A DNA stretch of 64,000 nucleotides from positions 18,842,481-18,906,480 of the forward strand of contig OX424561.1 of the NCBI GenBank assembly GCA_949152475.1, in the 5' to 3' direction. The translations under genes and the position numbers were made by a program. This stretch comes from Terebella lapidaria (taxonomy: Eukaryota; Annelida; Polychaeta; Terebellida; Terebellidae). The stretch's first letter is position 1. The number at the start of each line of letters is the position of its first letter. Shown in pieces: positions 44,801 through 54,810 of this stretch. A model generated the notes under the pieces. It did no database searches. It saw only the letters and a program-made list of their open reading frames with translations, and was not told where the DNA came from.

Positions 44801-46493
44801 CCAGATCCAGAGCACAGAAATAGTGCGACCCGGCCAGGGCATCGAAGGTATCCTCAATGTGCGGGAGAGGATATGAGTCCTTCCGCGTGGCATCGTTGAG
44901 TTTCCGATAGTCCACGCAGAACCTCCACGAGCCGTCCTTCTTCTTCACCATAACCACCGGACTGGCCCAAGGGCTGTCACTGGGTTCGATGATGTCCAAG
45001 TCGAGCATCTTTTGCACCTCCTGGTCTATGACCTCTTGGTGCACTATTGCTGCCCGACGAAGACGCTGCTTGAGAGGACGCTCGTCTACGAGGTCGATGC
45101 GGTGCTTGGCGACGTCAGTCTTGCCAACCGCACCATCAGGACCCATGAACACATCCGCATACTGCCGCAGCAGTCTGCGGAGCGCTTGGCGCTGCTCTTC
45201 ATCCAACCGGTCCTTCGGAACCCGAGATTCCAAATGGTCCGGCAGGGTGAACGGATCATCTCCGGCGGCCGCCGTCGCGCACGCAGCGCGGCAGACCGGA
45301 TCGTCGGGGATGACACGACTCGAAGCCGCGGGAATAGCAGTAGCTGCTATGCATCCGCGCTTCAGTACAATCGGAGCATCCGTAGGATTCACCACGAGGA
45401 TGGGCATCGCGCGGGGGTTGGACATGACCAGGGCCCCACCCAGCACGAGCCCAGTTCCTGCGGCGAAACTGCTCACGGGTTGCACTATACACGGTCGACC
45501 ATCGAGGGGCATGCGGGGACGCCGCGGCCTCGTCTCGATGATCATCTCACTCATCGGCGGCACTACTACAGTGCGCGATGTCCGCATCTGGAATGAATGC
45601 ATCGGGCCCGAGCGGAAGAGGAAGTGTGTGTCCTCTCCCATCCGGAACTCGCCAGCGCTAAAGTTGGCAATCACCCGGTGGACCCGTAGGAAATTCATCC
45701 CAATTATCCCGGCCGCTCCGATATCCGCCACGATCGCCTCTGTCAGATACACCTTGTCCCCAAGGGTAATAGGCAGATCGATGATGCCATGGATACGGAT
45801 GCGGTTGTCCCCCGCTCCGTAGAGCTTGTACGGTCCGGGATCTCGCAACTCGAGGTTGCGGAGTGCGGGCTCCTTCCTAAACGTTCCGGCGGCCACGAGG
45901 GTCACCTCCGAGCCTGAGTCTATGAGGAACCGGACCGGCTCCCGTCCGAAAGACAGGGGCAGGTACCAGCAGGGGTCCCTCACCAGCGCGCAGGTCGGGC
46001 GATACCTTTCGCACGCGCTGGGCTCATCTACGGAGTCCTCGCCATCCGCCTCAGCCGCGGAGGAGCTAGACTGGTCTCCAAGGACTACTTCCGGAGAAGT
46101 CATATCCACTTGGGGTCCGTCCTGCTCATCAGCGGGTGGGGCGGCATCGTTTGCCACCGAACAACTATCCCCGGACGCAGTGTTGGTCGCCACCACGTCC
46201 GGATCTAGTTTCCCTGCCGCGGGTTCCGATTCTGCTGTCCCGAAGGACCAGACCGGAAGGAATTCCTCCGTTGCGGGCCAGGGAGAGCTCCCTGGTATCC
46301 GCGCGACCGCAGGCGTTCCAACAACTCCGGACACTTCAGCCAAAAGTGTCCCTGCTTTCCGCAGAAGTAGCAGGGACGGTTCTGAGCTGGTCCGGAGGTG
46401 AACGCGCAACATTCTGCGGCTCCCGGAGCTTCGAGCCCGGCGCAGTGCGCAATCATCTGCGCGGCGCCGAGGTCGTATTCCTCTATGTCGCAC
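41898..46493 (-). CDS. pol: Ty3/Gypsy pol polyprotein (1,531 codons)
   Basis: Domains in order: aspartic protease with FLIDSGSE (about 188); reverse transcriptase with VDYRKLND, ALDLASGYWQ, MPFGLCNAP and the catalytic YIDD (about 624); RNase H with LDTDASN (about 771) and TDHSSL; integrase with an HHCC zinc-binding segment (HLGIRR...CAACPRC, about 1100-1140) and DDE core residues in ALDILDTH, HSDQGTQFE and GQVERFNRS (about 1170-1265). A Gypsy-type C-terminal segment follows (GPFTVLKQV). No chromodomain was recognised. It overlaps the end of gag in another phase, as is usual for this family, where pol is reached by recoding. Confidence 0.93.
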   Translation of the reverse strand: MRHRGIRPRRRADDCALRRARSSGSRRMLRVHLRTSSEPSLLLLRKAGTLLAEVSGVVGTPAVARIPGSSPWPATEEFLPVWSFGTAESEPAAGKLDPDVVATNTASGDSCSVANDAAPPADEQDGPQVDMTSPEVVLGDQSSSSAAEADGEDSVDEPSACERYRPTCALVRDPCWYLPLSFGREPVRFLIDSGSEVTLVAAGTFRKEPALRNLELRDPGPYKLYGAGDNRIRIHGIIDLPITLGDKVYLTEAIVADIGAAGIIGMNFLRVHRVIANFSAGEFRMGEDTHFLFRSGPMHSFQMRTSRTVVVPPMSEMIIETRPRRPRMPLDGRPCIVQPVSSFAAGTGLVLGGALVMSNPRAMPILVVNPTDAPIVLKRGCIAATAIPAASSRVIPDDPVCRAACATAAAGDDPFTLPDHLESRVPKDRLDEEQRQALRRLLRQYADVFMGPDGAVGKTDVAKHRIDLVDERPLKQRLRRAAIVHQEVIDQEVQKMLDLDIIEPSDSPWASPVVMVKKKDGSWRFCVDYRKLNDATRKDSYPLPHIEDTFDALAGSHYFCALDLASGYWQVEMEESDRAKTAFVTKNGLYQFKVMPFGLCNAPATFERLMEMVLKGFLWKRCMVYIDDVVVYGRSFEETLTNLQMVLHRIRGAGLKLKPSKCELFAQEILYLGFMVTGTGVRPDPAKVAAVQKWPPPCNVADVRSFLGFASYHRRFIRGFAEIARPLTILTEKGADFVWSAEQANAFSGLRQALVVAPVLRHPRPDCEFILDTDASNFALGGVLSQIVDGQERVVAYASVALSRSQMNYCTTHRELLAVVTMTKRFRHYLLGRHFRLRTDHSSLRWLLNYSEADGLVARWLVKLQEYDMQIEHRAGKLHGNADGLSRCHKCKNPGCAGMAPFQQAADSSSDSELDVPGRPQAAAPSNNTAAGASRAHLRARTRRYRRGRPAYEAEVRLSSSESSSSPAVYSSWVPSSSGESEYERSLPPVVMAAAAQPDATDEEPNYLGGYSPAQIAAAQRADRALAPVITALEAGQKPSKDERKTYREETLSLVSQWERLSLRDGLLYRRYEPPTPLPPIWQLVLPAELRKEVLHQLHDLRVTGHLGIRRTVHRLQQRFHWPGSGLDVQRWCAACPRCQARKGVPTPGRHPLTTVKAGAPFDRIALDILDTHRVTPRGFRYILVISDYFTKYTDAYPLRRQTADEVARLLVNRWVVYHGVPKQVHSDQGTQFESNLFRNLAQMLGSTKVRTTPYRPQSDGQVERFNRSVLNMLAAFVNDRANDWDDHLPYVLMAYRSSVHSSTGVTPHAMLYGRELNLPVDIMYPTAAETGAVPQCGPEYVEWIRRALANAHDFARARLDKSALRQKRGYDAHAKGRPAFAEGDKVRYYYPPLKQGNKFAKPWIGPFTVLKQVTDVDYRIRRDSDPDRVLVVHIDNLKKYEGPLVMDPLIQDAEPDDAPVWDPSGQHPRTPDERVRRMVGLPDLSDPSDDGLGGYQPDDGDPQVPPLPPVPADDGRPRRKPRAPARYGWE

Positions 46494-48421
46494 TCGTCCG
46501 AAGGCGAGCGCGGCGCGGCGACCGGTGCCGCATGTGCGGGCGCCCCTGTAGAGGGTGCCGGCGCACTAACCCACTGCTGGGTAGGTTCCCTGGCGGGTTC
46601 CCGGACGACCGGGTCCTGCCACGGGGTTACCTGCGATGCCTTGACCGGAGGAGGAGTCGCCACCTGCGCGGGTACAGCCGAGGCCGGAGCCGAGGCTGGA
46701 GGCAACTGTCTAGGACGGACAGCCATCTCAAGCGCAAGCGCGGAGTCTATCGCCTCCTCCATCGATCGCTTTTCATGGGTGGCCAGCCCGTACGCTAGGT
46801 GGTAAGGCTGGCCATCGATGAACTGATCGATCAGCATCGTCTCAAACCGTCTGGAGTCCATGTCCGGAAAAGCTCTCCGGCCGAGTATGCGTAAGCTGTA
46901 CGCATAGTCTGTCACGGACTCAGTCGGCTGGCGGATACGCGCCTTGAACTCTCGTTCAGACTGCCGCCGATTGGTCGTCGGCGGGAACAGCAGGCGAAGT
47001 TGACGAGCAACCTCGCCGAACGTCACTGTTCCCACCGGCAGACACGGCATCACGCGGAGAGCTTTCCCTTCCAGGCTCCCCGCGAGGACGTGTCCAGCTT
47101 CAGGCTGGGACCATCCTTCGTACACGGCGGTACGCCATACCTGGAGCAAGTAGTCCTCCAAGTCGGCGTTATCCCCGTTGAACCGTTTCCGCCACGAAGA
47201 GTGGTCGGGCCCGTCATCGCGTTTGCTACGCGCCCGACGTGCGGTCCCGGCTCCGGGGTCGTCCGTGTACTGCGGCAAGTTCCGCGCGCTTCCCGCGCCT
47301 GCGGCGGAGTCTGCCGGAGCAAACATCGACGCCGCGGACATAGGAGCAGGGAAGCTCACGTTTGCCGCCGGGATCATTCCCGCTGAAAACCCACTCTGGC
47401 TAGGTGCGGGCGGGGCTCCCATCGAACCTACTGGGTAGGCTCCAGAAGGGGCGGCAAAGCTTGGGGCCGAAGCCGCCTGTTGCCACTGCCCGTCCGACAC
47501 ACTGTACGTGCCAGGGTAAGTCGACCACGCGGCTTGCGCTCCAACCGTCGGAACGGTCGACGCGGTCGCCAACGTGGTGCCTCCGAGCCGCGGGGCAGGC
47601 GCGGGTCCCATTGCGGGGGCCACTGGCGCCTGCGGACTCGGCAGGACTTGGGGAGGGGCTACTGGCCCAGACATCCCCGGACTTAGGGTGACCGACGGGT
47701 CAACGCTCGAATGCAGCTGATTCCGCTTGAACAGTACAAGCGCCTCGGATATCAGCCACCTCTCCCTCTCCGTCAAAGGCCCCGAGTTGCCTTGTGACAG
47801 CGGAGAAGGGGAGCGGTTCCGCCGGTCTGATCGTCCCTGATGGGGCGACCGGGCGCGGTCATAGCGCCCGAGGGGGGCCAGCTCGCCAAGTGCGTCGGTG
47901 AGCTGATCCACCACACTGCCCGGTGCGGACCGACCAGAACCCATGCCGGAGGCTCGCGAGGGAGTCCACCCGGCCGGGTGCGGCATCTGGTATGACTGGT
48001 CCGCTCGTCCAGAAGGACCCGCATGCATTGGCGCTCGATTCCGGACGCTCGAAGGCGTCTTATGGAAGGGTGCCGTTTGCCACGGATCTGTTCTGGGCAC
48101 GGGCGGGCGCGGCGTAGAGCCGTTGCCAGCTCCACCCACCGCGCCTAACACGTCAAGGTCCGGCCTTGACGGCAACTCCTGCTGCGGCCCCGCGGGGCTC
48201 GACCCTACGTCCGAAGACGGGGCCAGGGACGCCGGAGTCGTCTCCGCGGACGGGGTCTTGTCCACGGAGGTTTCCGCGCGTTCCTTCCGGCCACCGGAGT
48301 CGTCCGGAGACGTCTCACGGTGGCTGTCGCGCGACCGGGTGTGGTCCGCGACATTTCCACCCTTATCCCTCCCCTTGGATTCATCGGCCTTATCTTTGGC
48401 CTTATCTTTCTCTTTAGTCAT
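46205..48421 (-). CDS. gag: Ty3/Gypsy gag (738 codons)
   Basis: A Lys/Asp-rich start and a long Pro/Ala/Ser-rich region lead into a capsid-type retrotransposon gag domain (about 405-560: WRKRFNGDNADLEDYL, EREFKARIRQ). A CCHC zinc knuckle (CYFCGKQGHFWLKC) lies near 681-694. It starts about 110 bp inside the 5' LTR boundary, right after the primer-binding site. It is the structural protein of the element's particle. Confidence 0.9.
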   Translation of the reverse strand: MTKEKDKAKDKADESKGRDKGGNVADHTRSRDSHRETSPDDSGGRKERAETSVDKTPSAETTPASLAPSSDVGSSPAGPQQELPSRPDLDVLGAVGGAGNGSTPRPPVPRTDPWQTAPFHKTPSSVRNRAPMHAGPSGRADQSYQMPHPAGWTPSRASGMGSGRSAPGSVVDQLTDALGELAPLGRYDRARSPHQGRSDRRNRSPSPLSQGNSGPLTERERWLISEALVLFKRNQLHSSVDPSVTLSPGMSGPVAPPQVLPSPQAPVAPAMGPAPAPRLGGTTLATASTVPTVGAQAAWSTYPGTYSVSDGQWQQAASAPSFAAPSGAYPVGSMGAPPAPSQSGFSAGMIPAANVSFPAPMSAASMFAPADSAAGAGSARNLPQYTDDPGAGTARRARSKRDDGPDHSSWRKRFNGDNADLEDYLLQVWRTAVYEGWSQPEAGHVLAGSLEGKALRVMPCLPVGTVTFGEVARQLRLLFPPTTNRRQSEREFKARIRQPTESVTDYAYSLRILGRRAFPDMDSRRFETMLIDQFIDGQPYHLAYGLATHEKRSMEEAIDSALALEMAVRPRQLPPASAPASAVPAQVATPPPVKASQVTPWQDPVVREPAREPTQQWVSAPAPSTGAPAHAAPVAAPRSPSDECDIEEYDLGAAQMIAHCAGLEAPGAAECCAFTSGPAQNRPCYFCGKQGHFWLKCPELLERLRSRGYQGALPGPQRRNSFRSGPSGQQNRNPRQGN

Positions 48422-48519
48422 TTTTCGAGACGTCCTTGAGGAGCGGGCGATCCCCAGGGACTAAGGAGGCTACAACACTGTGACGGTAGGCTGCAATGGA
48501 ACACTGTCGGACTGATCCT

Positions 48520-48532
48520 GGTCACGGCACCA
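48520..48532 (-). other. tRNA primer-binding site
   Basis: The minus strand reads TGGTGCCGTGACC one base inside the 5' LTR. It starts with the TGG that pairs with a tRNA CCA end. The closest tRNA I can recall is tRNA-Glu. This assignment is tentative. Confidence 0.75.
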
Positions 48533-48533
48533 A

Positions 48534-49268
48534 TGTAAAGTTATTGACTACCGTCCGCTCTTCGGGATCCTCGAGGATAGTCCTCTCTCATCCGAGTCCT
48601 TGCGGACGCGCATCCGCTATTCCGGATCCTCGCGGCAGGGCCGCTCACCGGAGGTCGCGGCGGACACGGTAACTACTTCATCATTAACGGTAACCAGGTA
48701 ACAGCCCACCCGACACTCCCAGGCCTACGGACACCGTTCAGAAACTAGTTCATCCCTACGGTGTTAACTGGCGGGGCCTGGCGAGCCGCGGTCTGCCTCG
48801 GGGACGGAACCCCGTACAGTCCGACATGCTGGCCAGAGCCTCTGTCACATGTCCCGGGAAGGGAGAGAGCTGGCGATCCACAGGGCCGAAGGCCCCCGAG
48901 TCAGCAACTCGTCTCTCCCAGCCCGGGCCTCCCCACGGAAATCGTCCCCAGGGCTCTAGGAGCCCACTACTCAGACCCAGGGAACACAAAGCTCATGGCG
49001 AGCCTCGTGTGCGTCCTAGTCTCGATCTTGGACAATCTCCTCGAACGAGTCGCTTCCAGTGTATATATAATACACCAGAAACTGTAGGGCGCACGCGAGG
49101 TTAAATCGATCCATTGTTATAGTTTACTGGAACGTAAATTACAATACGTCGCCGTGGCAACGCACGCTCGAACGGAGCATGTCAAAACAAGGCCAAGTAC
49201 AGAAAGGCCACATAAATGGCTTTTATGTTTACAATCACCTGCCGCGTGCTTAGGGCAAAATCGCCACA
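48534..49268 (-). repeat. 5' LTR of the Ty3/Gypsy element
   Basis: A 735-bp repeat identical by eye to 35326-36060. On the minus strand a TATA-like stretch near 49057-49070 could position transcription. It is followed by satellite sequence after the CCAA target duplication. Confidence 0.93.
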
Positions 49269-50045
49269 CCAAGTTTGGCACATATTATGAGTTAAAATAT
49301 AACTTAAGAAAAGTACGATCTGGCTCCAATTTCTTCATCTTGAAATGCAGTTTTGGTAAACTTTTAGCTCGAATTTCAACTTGAAACCAAGTTTGGCACA
49401 TATTATGAGTTAAAATATAACTTATGACGAAAAGTTCTATCTGGCTCCAATTTCGTCATCTTGAAATGCAGTTTTGGTCAACTTTTACATTGAATTTCAA
49501 CTTAATACCAAGTTTGGCACATATTATGAGTTGAAATATAACTCATGGCGAAAAGTTTGATCTGGCTCCAATTTCGTCATCTTGAAATGCAGTTTTGGTC
49601 AACTTTAATTTGAATTTCAACTGGAAATCAAGTTTGGCACATATTACGAGTTAAAATATAACTTATGACGAAAAGTTCTATCTGGCTCCAATTTCGTCAT
49701 CTTGAAATGCAGTTTTGGTCAACTTTTACATTGAATTTCAACTTAATACCTAGTTTGGCACATATTATGAGTTGAAATATAACTCATGGCGAAAAGATTG
49801 ATCTGGCTCCAATTTTGTCATCTTGAAATGCAGTTTTGATTAACTTTTACTTTGAATTTCAACTTGAAACCATGTTTGGCACATACATGTATTATCATGA
49901 TTATGAATCGAAATATAACTTATGGTGAGAAGTTCAATCTGGCTCCAATTTTGTCATCTTGAAATGCATTTTCAGTCAAATTTTACTTTGAATTTCAACT
50001 TGGAACCAAGTTTGTAAAATATTCTGAGTTGAAATATAAATAGGT
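49269..50045 (+). repeat. Satellite of about 120 bp, part right of the LTR element
   Basis: About six units. The phrase agtttggcaca recurs at about 49272, 49390, 49511, 49631 and 49752, a spacing of 118-121 bp. The last unit (about 49880-50045) is more diverged. It is the same satellite as 35045-35325. Confidence 0.85.
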
Positions 50046-50344
50046 GAAATGATTGATCTATCTGTATTTTCGTTATTTTATCAAACATGTCGAATGGAAA
50101 TTCATATAAAGAGATTTCAGTGGTGATTTTGAATTCGACCTTCAATAACCTCGGAAAATCAGTGCAGCAATTTTGGTGGGGAAAAGAAAACAATAGTGAC
50201 TTGAGATTTAACATTTCTCTGGTAATCTTTATTAGCCCTTGCTCTAGTTTTTCACACTTGACAGTGATATATTTGGGGCAACAGAGATGATAGGGCTACG
50301 GGGGATACACCCAAGCGGTCGTAGGCGACCGGAAGCGTCTAGTT

Positions 50345-50620
50345 ATGAAGAACATTGGCGCTCTTGAATTATTTGGAGTGGGGGCGCGAAATCTTTGGAG
50401 GAAAACGTGACAGTAGGCTGCATAAAACAGTAAGTAACTCGCCTACGATATGCTTACAGACAAAGCAATATCACCATAGAGTATGGGATATAGTTTATAT
50501 GTATTTATTGACACATATATTGGTTCATTAGCTTGCCTACTTTATTCACAATCATGTTCACCGAGTCTGAAGATATCATGCCCCCACTCCCAATAATTCA
50601 GGGGCGCCAATATTCCTCCA
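50345..50620. repeat. Imperfect inverted repeat related to 27.5 kb
   Basis: aacattggcgctcttgaatt...ggagtgggggc (50349-50386) is inverted at about 50580-50615 (gcccccactcc...aattcaggggcgccaatatt) around a spacer of about 190 bp. The left arm matches 27510-27550. It is a likely MITE or a fragment of the repeat at 27366-27915. Confidence 0.45.
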
Positions 50621-53600
50621 AATAATTCAGGTACGCTTGATCCCCATGGACCAATTCATGCAAATTTGGGCCTTCCTACCTAATGTATCAGGTCTTATCG
50701 GGATTTCAAACTGCTCTATCTGTTAGTTTTTGAGAAAAGCTTTTGAGAAAAGTGCAAATTTGAGCCAAAAATTACTGCTTTGACCTTCAAGATTATCGAA
50801 GGTCGAATTCAAGGTCTTAAACTGGGCCTTTTTTTCAACAAAAAAATGGACGTTTTACCCTTTCAAGGACAACGAAGGTCAAATGTCTGAACTTGAGTCC
50901 CAAAGTGCAAATATCTTAACTTAAGTCCCAAATTTATTTATTTATTTTTTTTGCGGGGGGGGGGGGGGGGGAGGCCTGGAAATGCCTCGAAACCAAAAGT
51001 ACCGTGATTTGGGACAAAAGAAACTTTTTTGCCGACATGTCAAAAATAAAAATGGCCGCCACACGCAATCCAGCGACCCAAGGGTGATGAAACAAAGACG
51101 GAGTACCTTGAATCCATCAGAAGTCTAGAACTATAAGCTCAAAAAGGCACAAAGTTCAGTTTTTGGCTGTTTTCCCGAAAATTTACATGTATCTGATCAG
51201 TTTTGAAATTCTTGTTTCAAGACATGCTAATTGAGGTCCTTGACTTTGTTCATAAAGATGGAGTGTTTTGAATCTATCAAAAGAACAGAACCCAGACCCA
51301 AAACTGAGTTTATGGCTGTTTTCTCGAAAAAATATCTGCTCAGTTTTGAGATATTTGGTTTCAAAACAGGCTAATTGGGGTCCTGACATTATCTATAAAG
51401 ATTGAGGGCCTTAAATCGCTGGAAAGGCTGGAAAGACCGGATATGCACAAAATGTCATATCAGTCAAATCGGTTGTACATAGACATGTACATAGGGCTTA
51501 GGTTTGTACTACAAGCATATAGGAAGTCATATATAGTTAATCTATTGGTGACCTCAAGGTTGACCTCAGACAACCTTGAAGGCTAAATGTCAAGGTCACA
51601 CTGACTTGAAATATGTAAATTGGCCTCTACAGACAGAATGCTTGTAGAAAGAGCTTTTTTACTGGGACCTTATAGGAAGTCGCATCTTTAGGTGACCTTA
51701 GAAGTTGACCCTACTTGGAAGGTTAAATCTCAAGTTCACGCCTGACCTCAAATGTGTGAATTGGCATCCACAGACAAAATGCTTTTAGATGGATCTTATG
51801 TTTGTATCGTGAGTATTTAGGAAGTCATATATGGCCATCTTTTGGTGTCTTTAAAAGACCCTGAAAGCTAAATATAGAGGTCACGTCTGATCTGAAATGT
51901 ATGAATTTGCCTCCATTGACAAAATGCTTGTAGATACAGCATATGGTTGTATTGTGGCCATATAGGACGTCGTATATGACACAACTAATGATGACCTTAA
52001 ACTTGACTTCAGATGATCTTGAGTGCTAAAATACATTGAGTGTGAAATGCGTAAAGCCTCTGGGGTTTGAACGTTCGCCACTACAGCTTGGGATTGTGTT
52101 ATAAGAAGTCCTATATACATGATATATGGCACATCTTTTATTGACCTTGAGCTTGACCACAGAAGACCTTGCATGCTGAATCTCAGGGGTTACGCCTGAC
52201 CTCAAATGTGTAAATTCACTCTGCAGACAAAATACTTGTAGATATATGTAGAGTTTATATACGTTTATACAGTGGATCCTGTGTTAAAGACCACCTGTCG
52301 TGAGAGACCACCCTGGTTTGAGAGACCGCTCTCCTAGGCCCCAACTGACCTCTTATCATGCTAATGAACCTGCCACGAGAGACCACCTGTCATTTAAGAC
52401 CACCTTTATGGGGTGCCTTGGGTGGTCTTAAAACACAGAATCCACTGTAGAATCCACTGTATCCATTATATTAATAACATACAGAAAGTCAAATCTACTT
52501 GTAATGGTGACATTTAAGTTCACAAAGAGAATCTTGATTGGTTGATCATAGCAACCTATCTTTTAGCGCTTAAACTCAGATGTTATGCCTGACCTCAAAT
52601 GTGTGAATTAACATGATTAACCTGTACAGACAAAATACTTGTAGGTACATGTAGAGTTCATGAACATATAGCAAGTCAAATTTACATGTAATGGTGACAT
52701 TGAAGTTCCAAAAGAAGACCTTGATCGGTAAATCTCAAGGTCTTACACCACTTGCAATGCCCAAAATCCGACCTTCAAAGTTAATCAATCAAGTTAAGAT
52801 TTATGGTAATCACTGGATAGTTATAATTTTATTTTGTCCAAAGCAATGCACATGTACATGTAGCTTCTGCTGCTGGGCAAAAAATATAATTTATGAACAC
52901 TGGATACTAATTATGGATTGAATCGAACGAAACATGCACGTAATATATGATAAACATAGCTTAAAGGATAATTTTCTGATGAGCATTTTTGTTTAAACCG
53001 TCCCGAGCACTGTCTGCACAAGTTTATATCCAATTTACACTTATGAAGGTCGACCATAACCTTGAGTTTAAACACTCATGGTGATCTGAGGTCAAGTTTG
53101 ATGTCGACATGAGATGCAGAATACATGAGATCTTATATATATGTACCCTCATATTAAAAATCTACAATCATGACAACATACGAGTAAGTTCGATCTCCAT
53201 GAGTATACTCCCTCAACAACACACAAGTATTAAACGTGAATATTTTAAGTACTGGAAGTCATCTGAGGTAAAGTTTGAAATTATCAAATATCCTATCAAA
53301 TTGTACATGTTATACGCTCATAATATCTATGTGTTCAATACTGTAATGTGTTCTCCGACTTGTCATTTGGAGACACAATGATGATGGATGCAATCAAAAC
53401 ATGCAGTCATGCACATACACTCACCTTTGGAAAAACGGTCCTAAAAGATGACATTTTTGATAACATAACCACATTTGATAGAATTAGGTACGAGTCCGTC
53501 ACTTTCTGGTTGCGGCTATGTACTGCCACTGGGATGTTCTACGAGGTGTAGTAGCTTTTACAATTTTTTACAATCATTTATAAGAAAATAGATGATGTTA

Positions 53601-53640
53601 TATCTGTCATGTATTTGCTAAAAACACTACACTTCTTTAA
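50621..53640 (+). repeat. Long degenerate array with aaggtca motifs and unassigned AT-rich sequence
   Basis: From about 50780 to 52760 there are old units of about 120-130 bp. Each has a tgacct/aaggtca pair, gtaaattggcctct, acagacaaaatgcttgtagata and ataggaagtca text, as in 26700-27240. A small inverted-repeat element sits inside at 52270-52447. No gene is seen. 52770-53640 is AT-rich with nothing assigned. Confidence 0.5.
52270..52447. mobile_element. MITE with TA target duplication
   Basis: The ends are cagtggatcctgtgtt...aagaccacc and its complement ggtggtctt...aaacacagaatccactg, each flanked by TA (52268-52269 and 52448-52449). A second copy of the right end (gaatccactgta, 52450-52461) follows directly. 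The size (178 bp) and TA target fit a Tc1/mariner-type MITE. Confidence 0.7.
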
Positions 53641-53654
53641 GAATTCATAAAAAA

Positions 53655-54810
53655 ACTAGATATCGACGAAAATGAAAAATGTCGACTCCGCAAAAAAATT
53701 TACCGTTAAAATAATACCCCTTAGACATGTTTATCTAGGGCGACGAGTCCGAAAAAAAAGTCCGTTTCGCTCTACGACTCACCGTTTCCGAGATATCGAC
53801 GAAAACGAAAAATGCCGACTCGGCAAAAAAATTTTTAGTCAAGGTCAAAGTTCATCCATAATACATATAAGTTAAATGTTGTCTAGAGCGACGAGTCCGA
53901 AAATAACGTCCGTTTCGCTCTACGACGCACCGTTTCCGAGATAAACGAAAAATGCCGACTCGGCAAAAAAAATTTGAGTCAAAGTTCATCCATATTACAT
54001 ATAAGACATGTTTGTCTGGGGCGACGAGTCCGAAAATAACGTCCGTTTCGGTCTACGACGCACCGTTTCCGAGATATCGACGAAAACGAAAAATGCTGAC
54101 TCGGCAAAAAAATTTCGGGTCAAGGTCAAAGTCATCCGTAATACCCCTTAGACATGTTTGTCTAGGGCGACGAGTCCGAAAATAACGTCCGTTTCGCTCT
54201 ACGACACACCGTTCCCGAGATATCGACGAAAACGAAAAATGCCGACTCGGCAAAAAAATTTTGGGTCAAGGTCAAAGTTCATCAATAATACCCCTTAGAC
54301 ATGTTTGTCTAGGACGAAGAGTCCGAAAATAACGTCCGTTTCGCTCTACGACGCACCGTTTCCGAGATATCGACGAAAACGAAAAATGCCGACTCGGCAA
54401 AAAAATTTCGGGTCAAGGTCAAAGTTCATCCATAATAGCCCTTAGACATGTTTGTCTGGGGCGACGAGTCCGAAAATAACGCCCGTTTCGCTCTACGACA
54501 CACCGTTCCCGAGATATCGACGAAAACGAAAAATGCCGACTCGGCAAAAAGGTCAAGGTCAAAGTTCATCCATAATACCCCTTAGACATGTTTGTCTAGG
54601 GCGACGAGTCCGAAAATAACGTCCGTTTCGCTCTACGACACACCGTTCCCGAGATATCGACGAAAACGAAAAATGCCGACTCGGCAAAAAAATTTGGGGT
54701 CAAGGACAAAGTTCATCCATAATACCCCTTTGACATGTTTGTCTAGGGCGACGAGTCTGAAAATAACGTCCGTTTCGCTCTACGACGCACCGTTTCCGAG
54801 ATATGCAGGA
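53655..54810 (-). repeat. Tandem array of about eight units of about 147 bp (R2 type, inverted)
   Basis: gcgacgagtccg recurs at about 53741, 53889, 54022, 54168, 54314, 54462, 54602 and 54749. The reverse complement shows the same core as the 22.7-25.3 kb array (CTCGGAAACGGTGCG...AGAGCGAAACGGA). The spacer differs (ttattttcggactcgtcgcc, tttgaccttgaccc). Confidence 0.85.

Larger units (their letters stand above)
35326..49268 (-). mobile_element. Ty3/Gypsy LTR retrotransposon, 13.9 kb, very young, looks whole
   Basis: The element is on the minus strand. Two 735-bp LTRs (35326-36060 and 48534-49268) look identical base for base, which points to a very recent insertion. The 4-bp target duplication CCAA (35322-35325 and 49269-49272) sits in a roughly 120-bp satellite unit. 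Order from 5': LTR, tRNA primer site, gag, pol (protease, RT, RNase H, integrase), a non-coding gap of about 1.9 kb, two extra overlapping frames, purine tract, LTR. The RNase H-before-integrase order and the motifs place it in Ty3/Gypsy. It is longer than most Gypsy elements. It is GC- and CpG-rich, unlike the AT-rich surroundings. The coding parts look open, with no obvious breaks. Confidence 0.93.
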
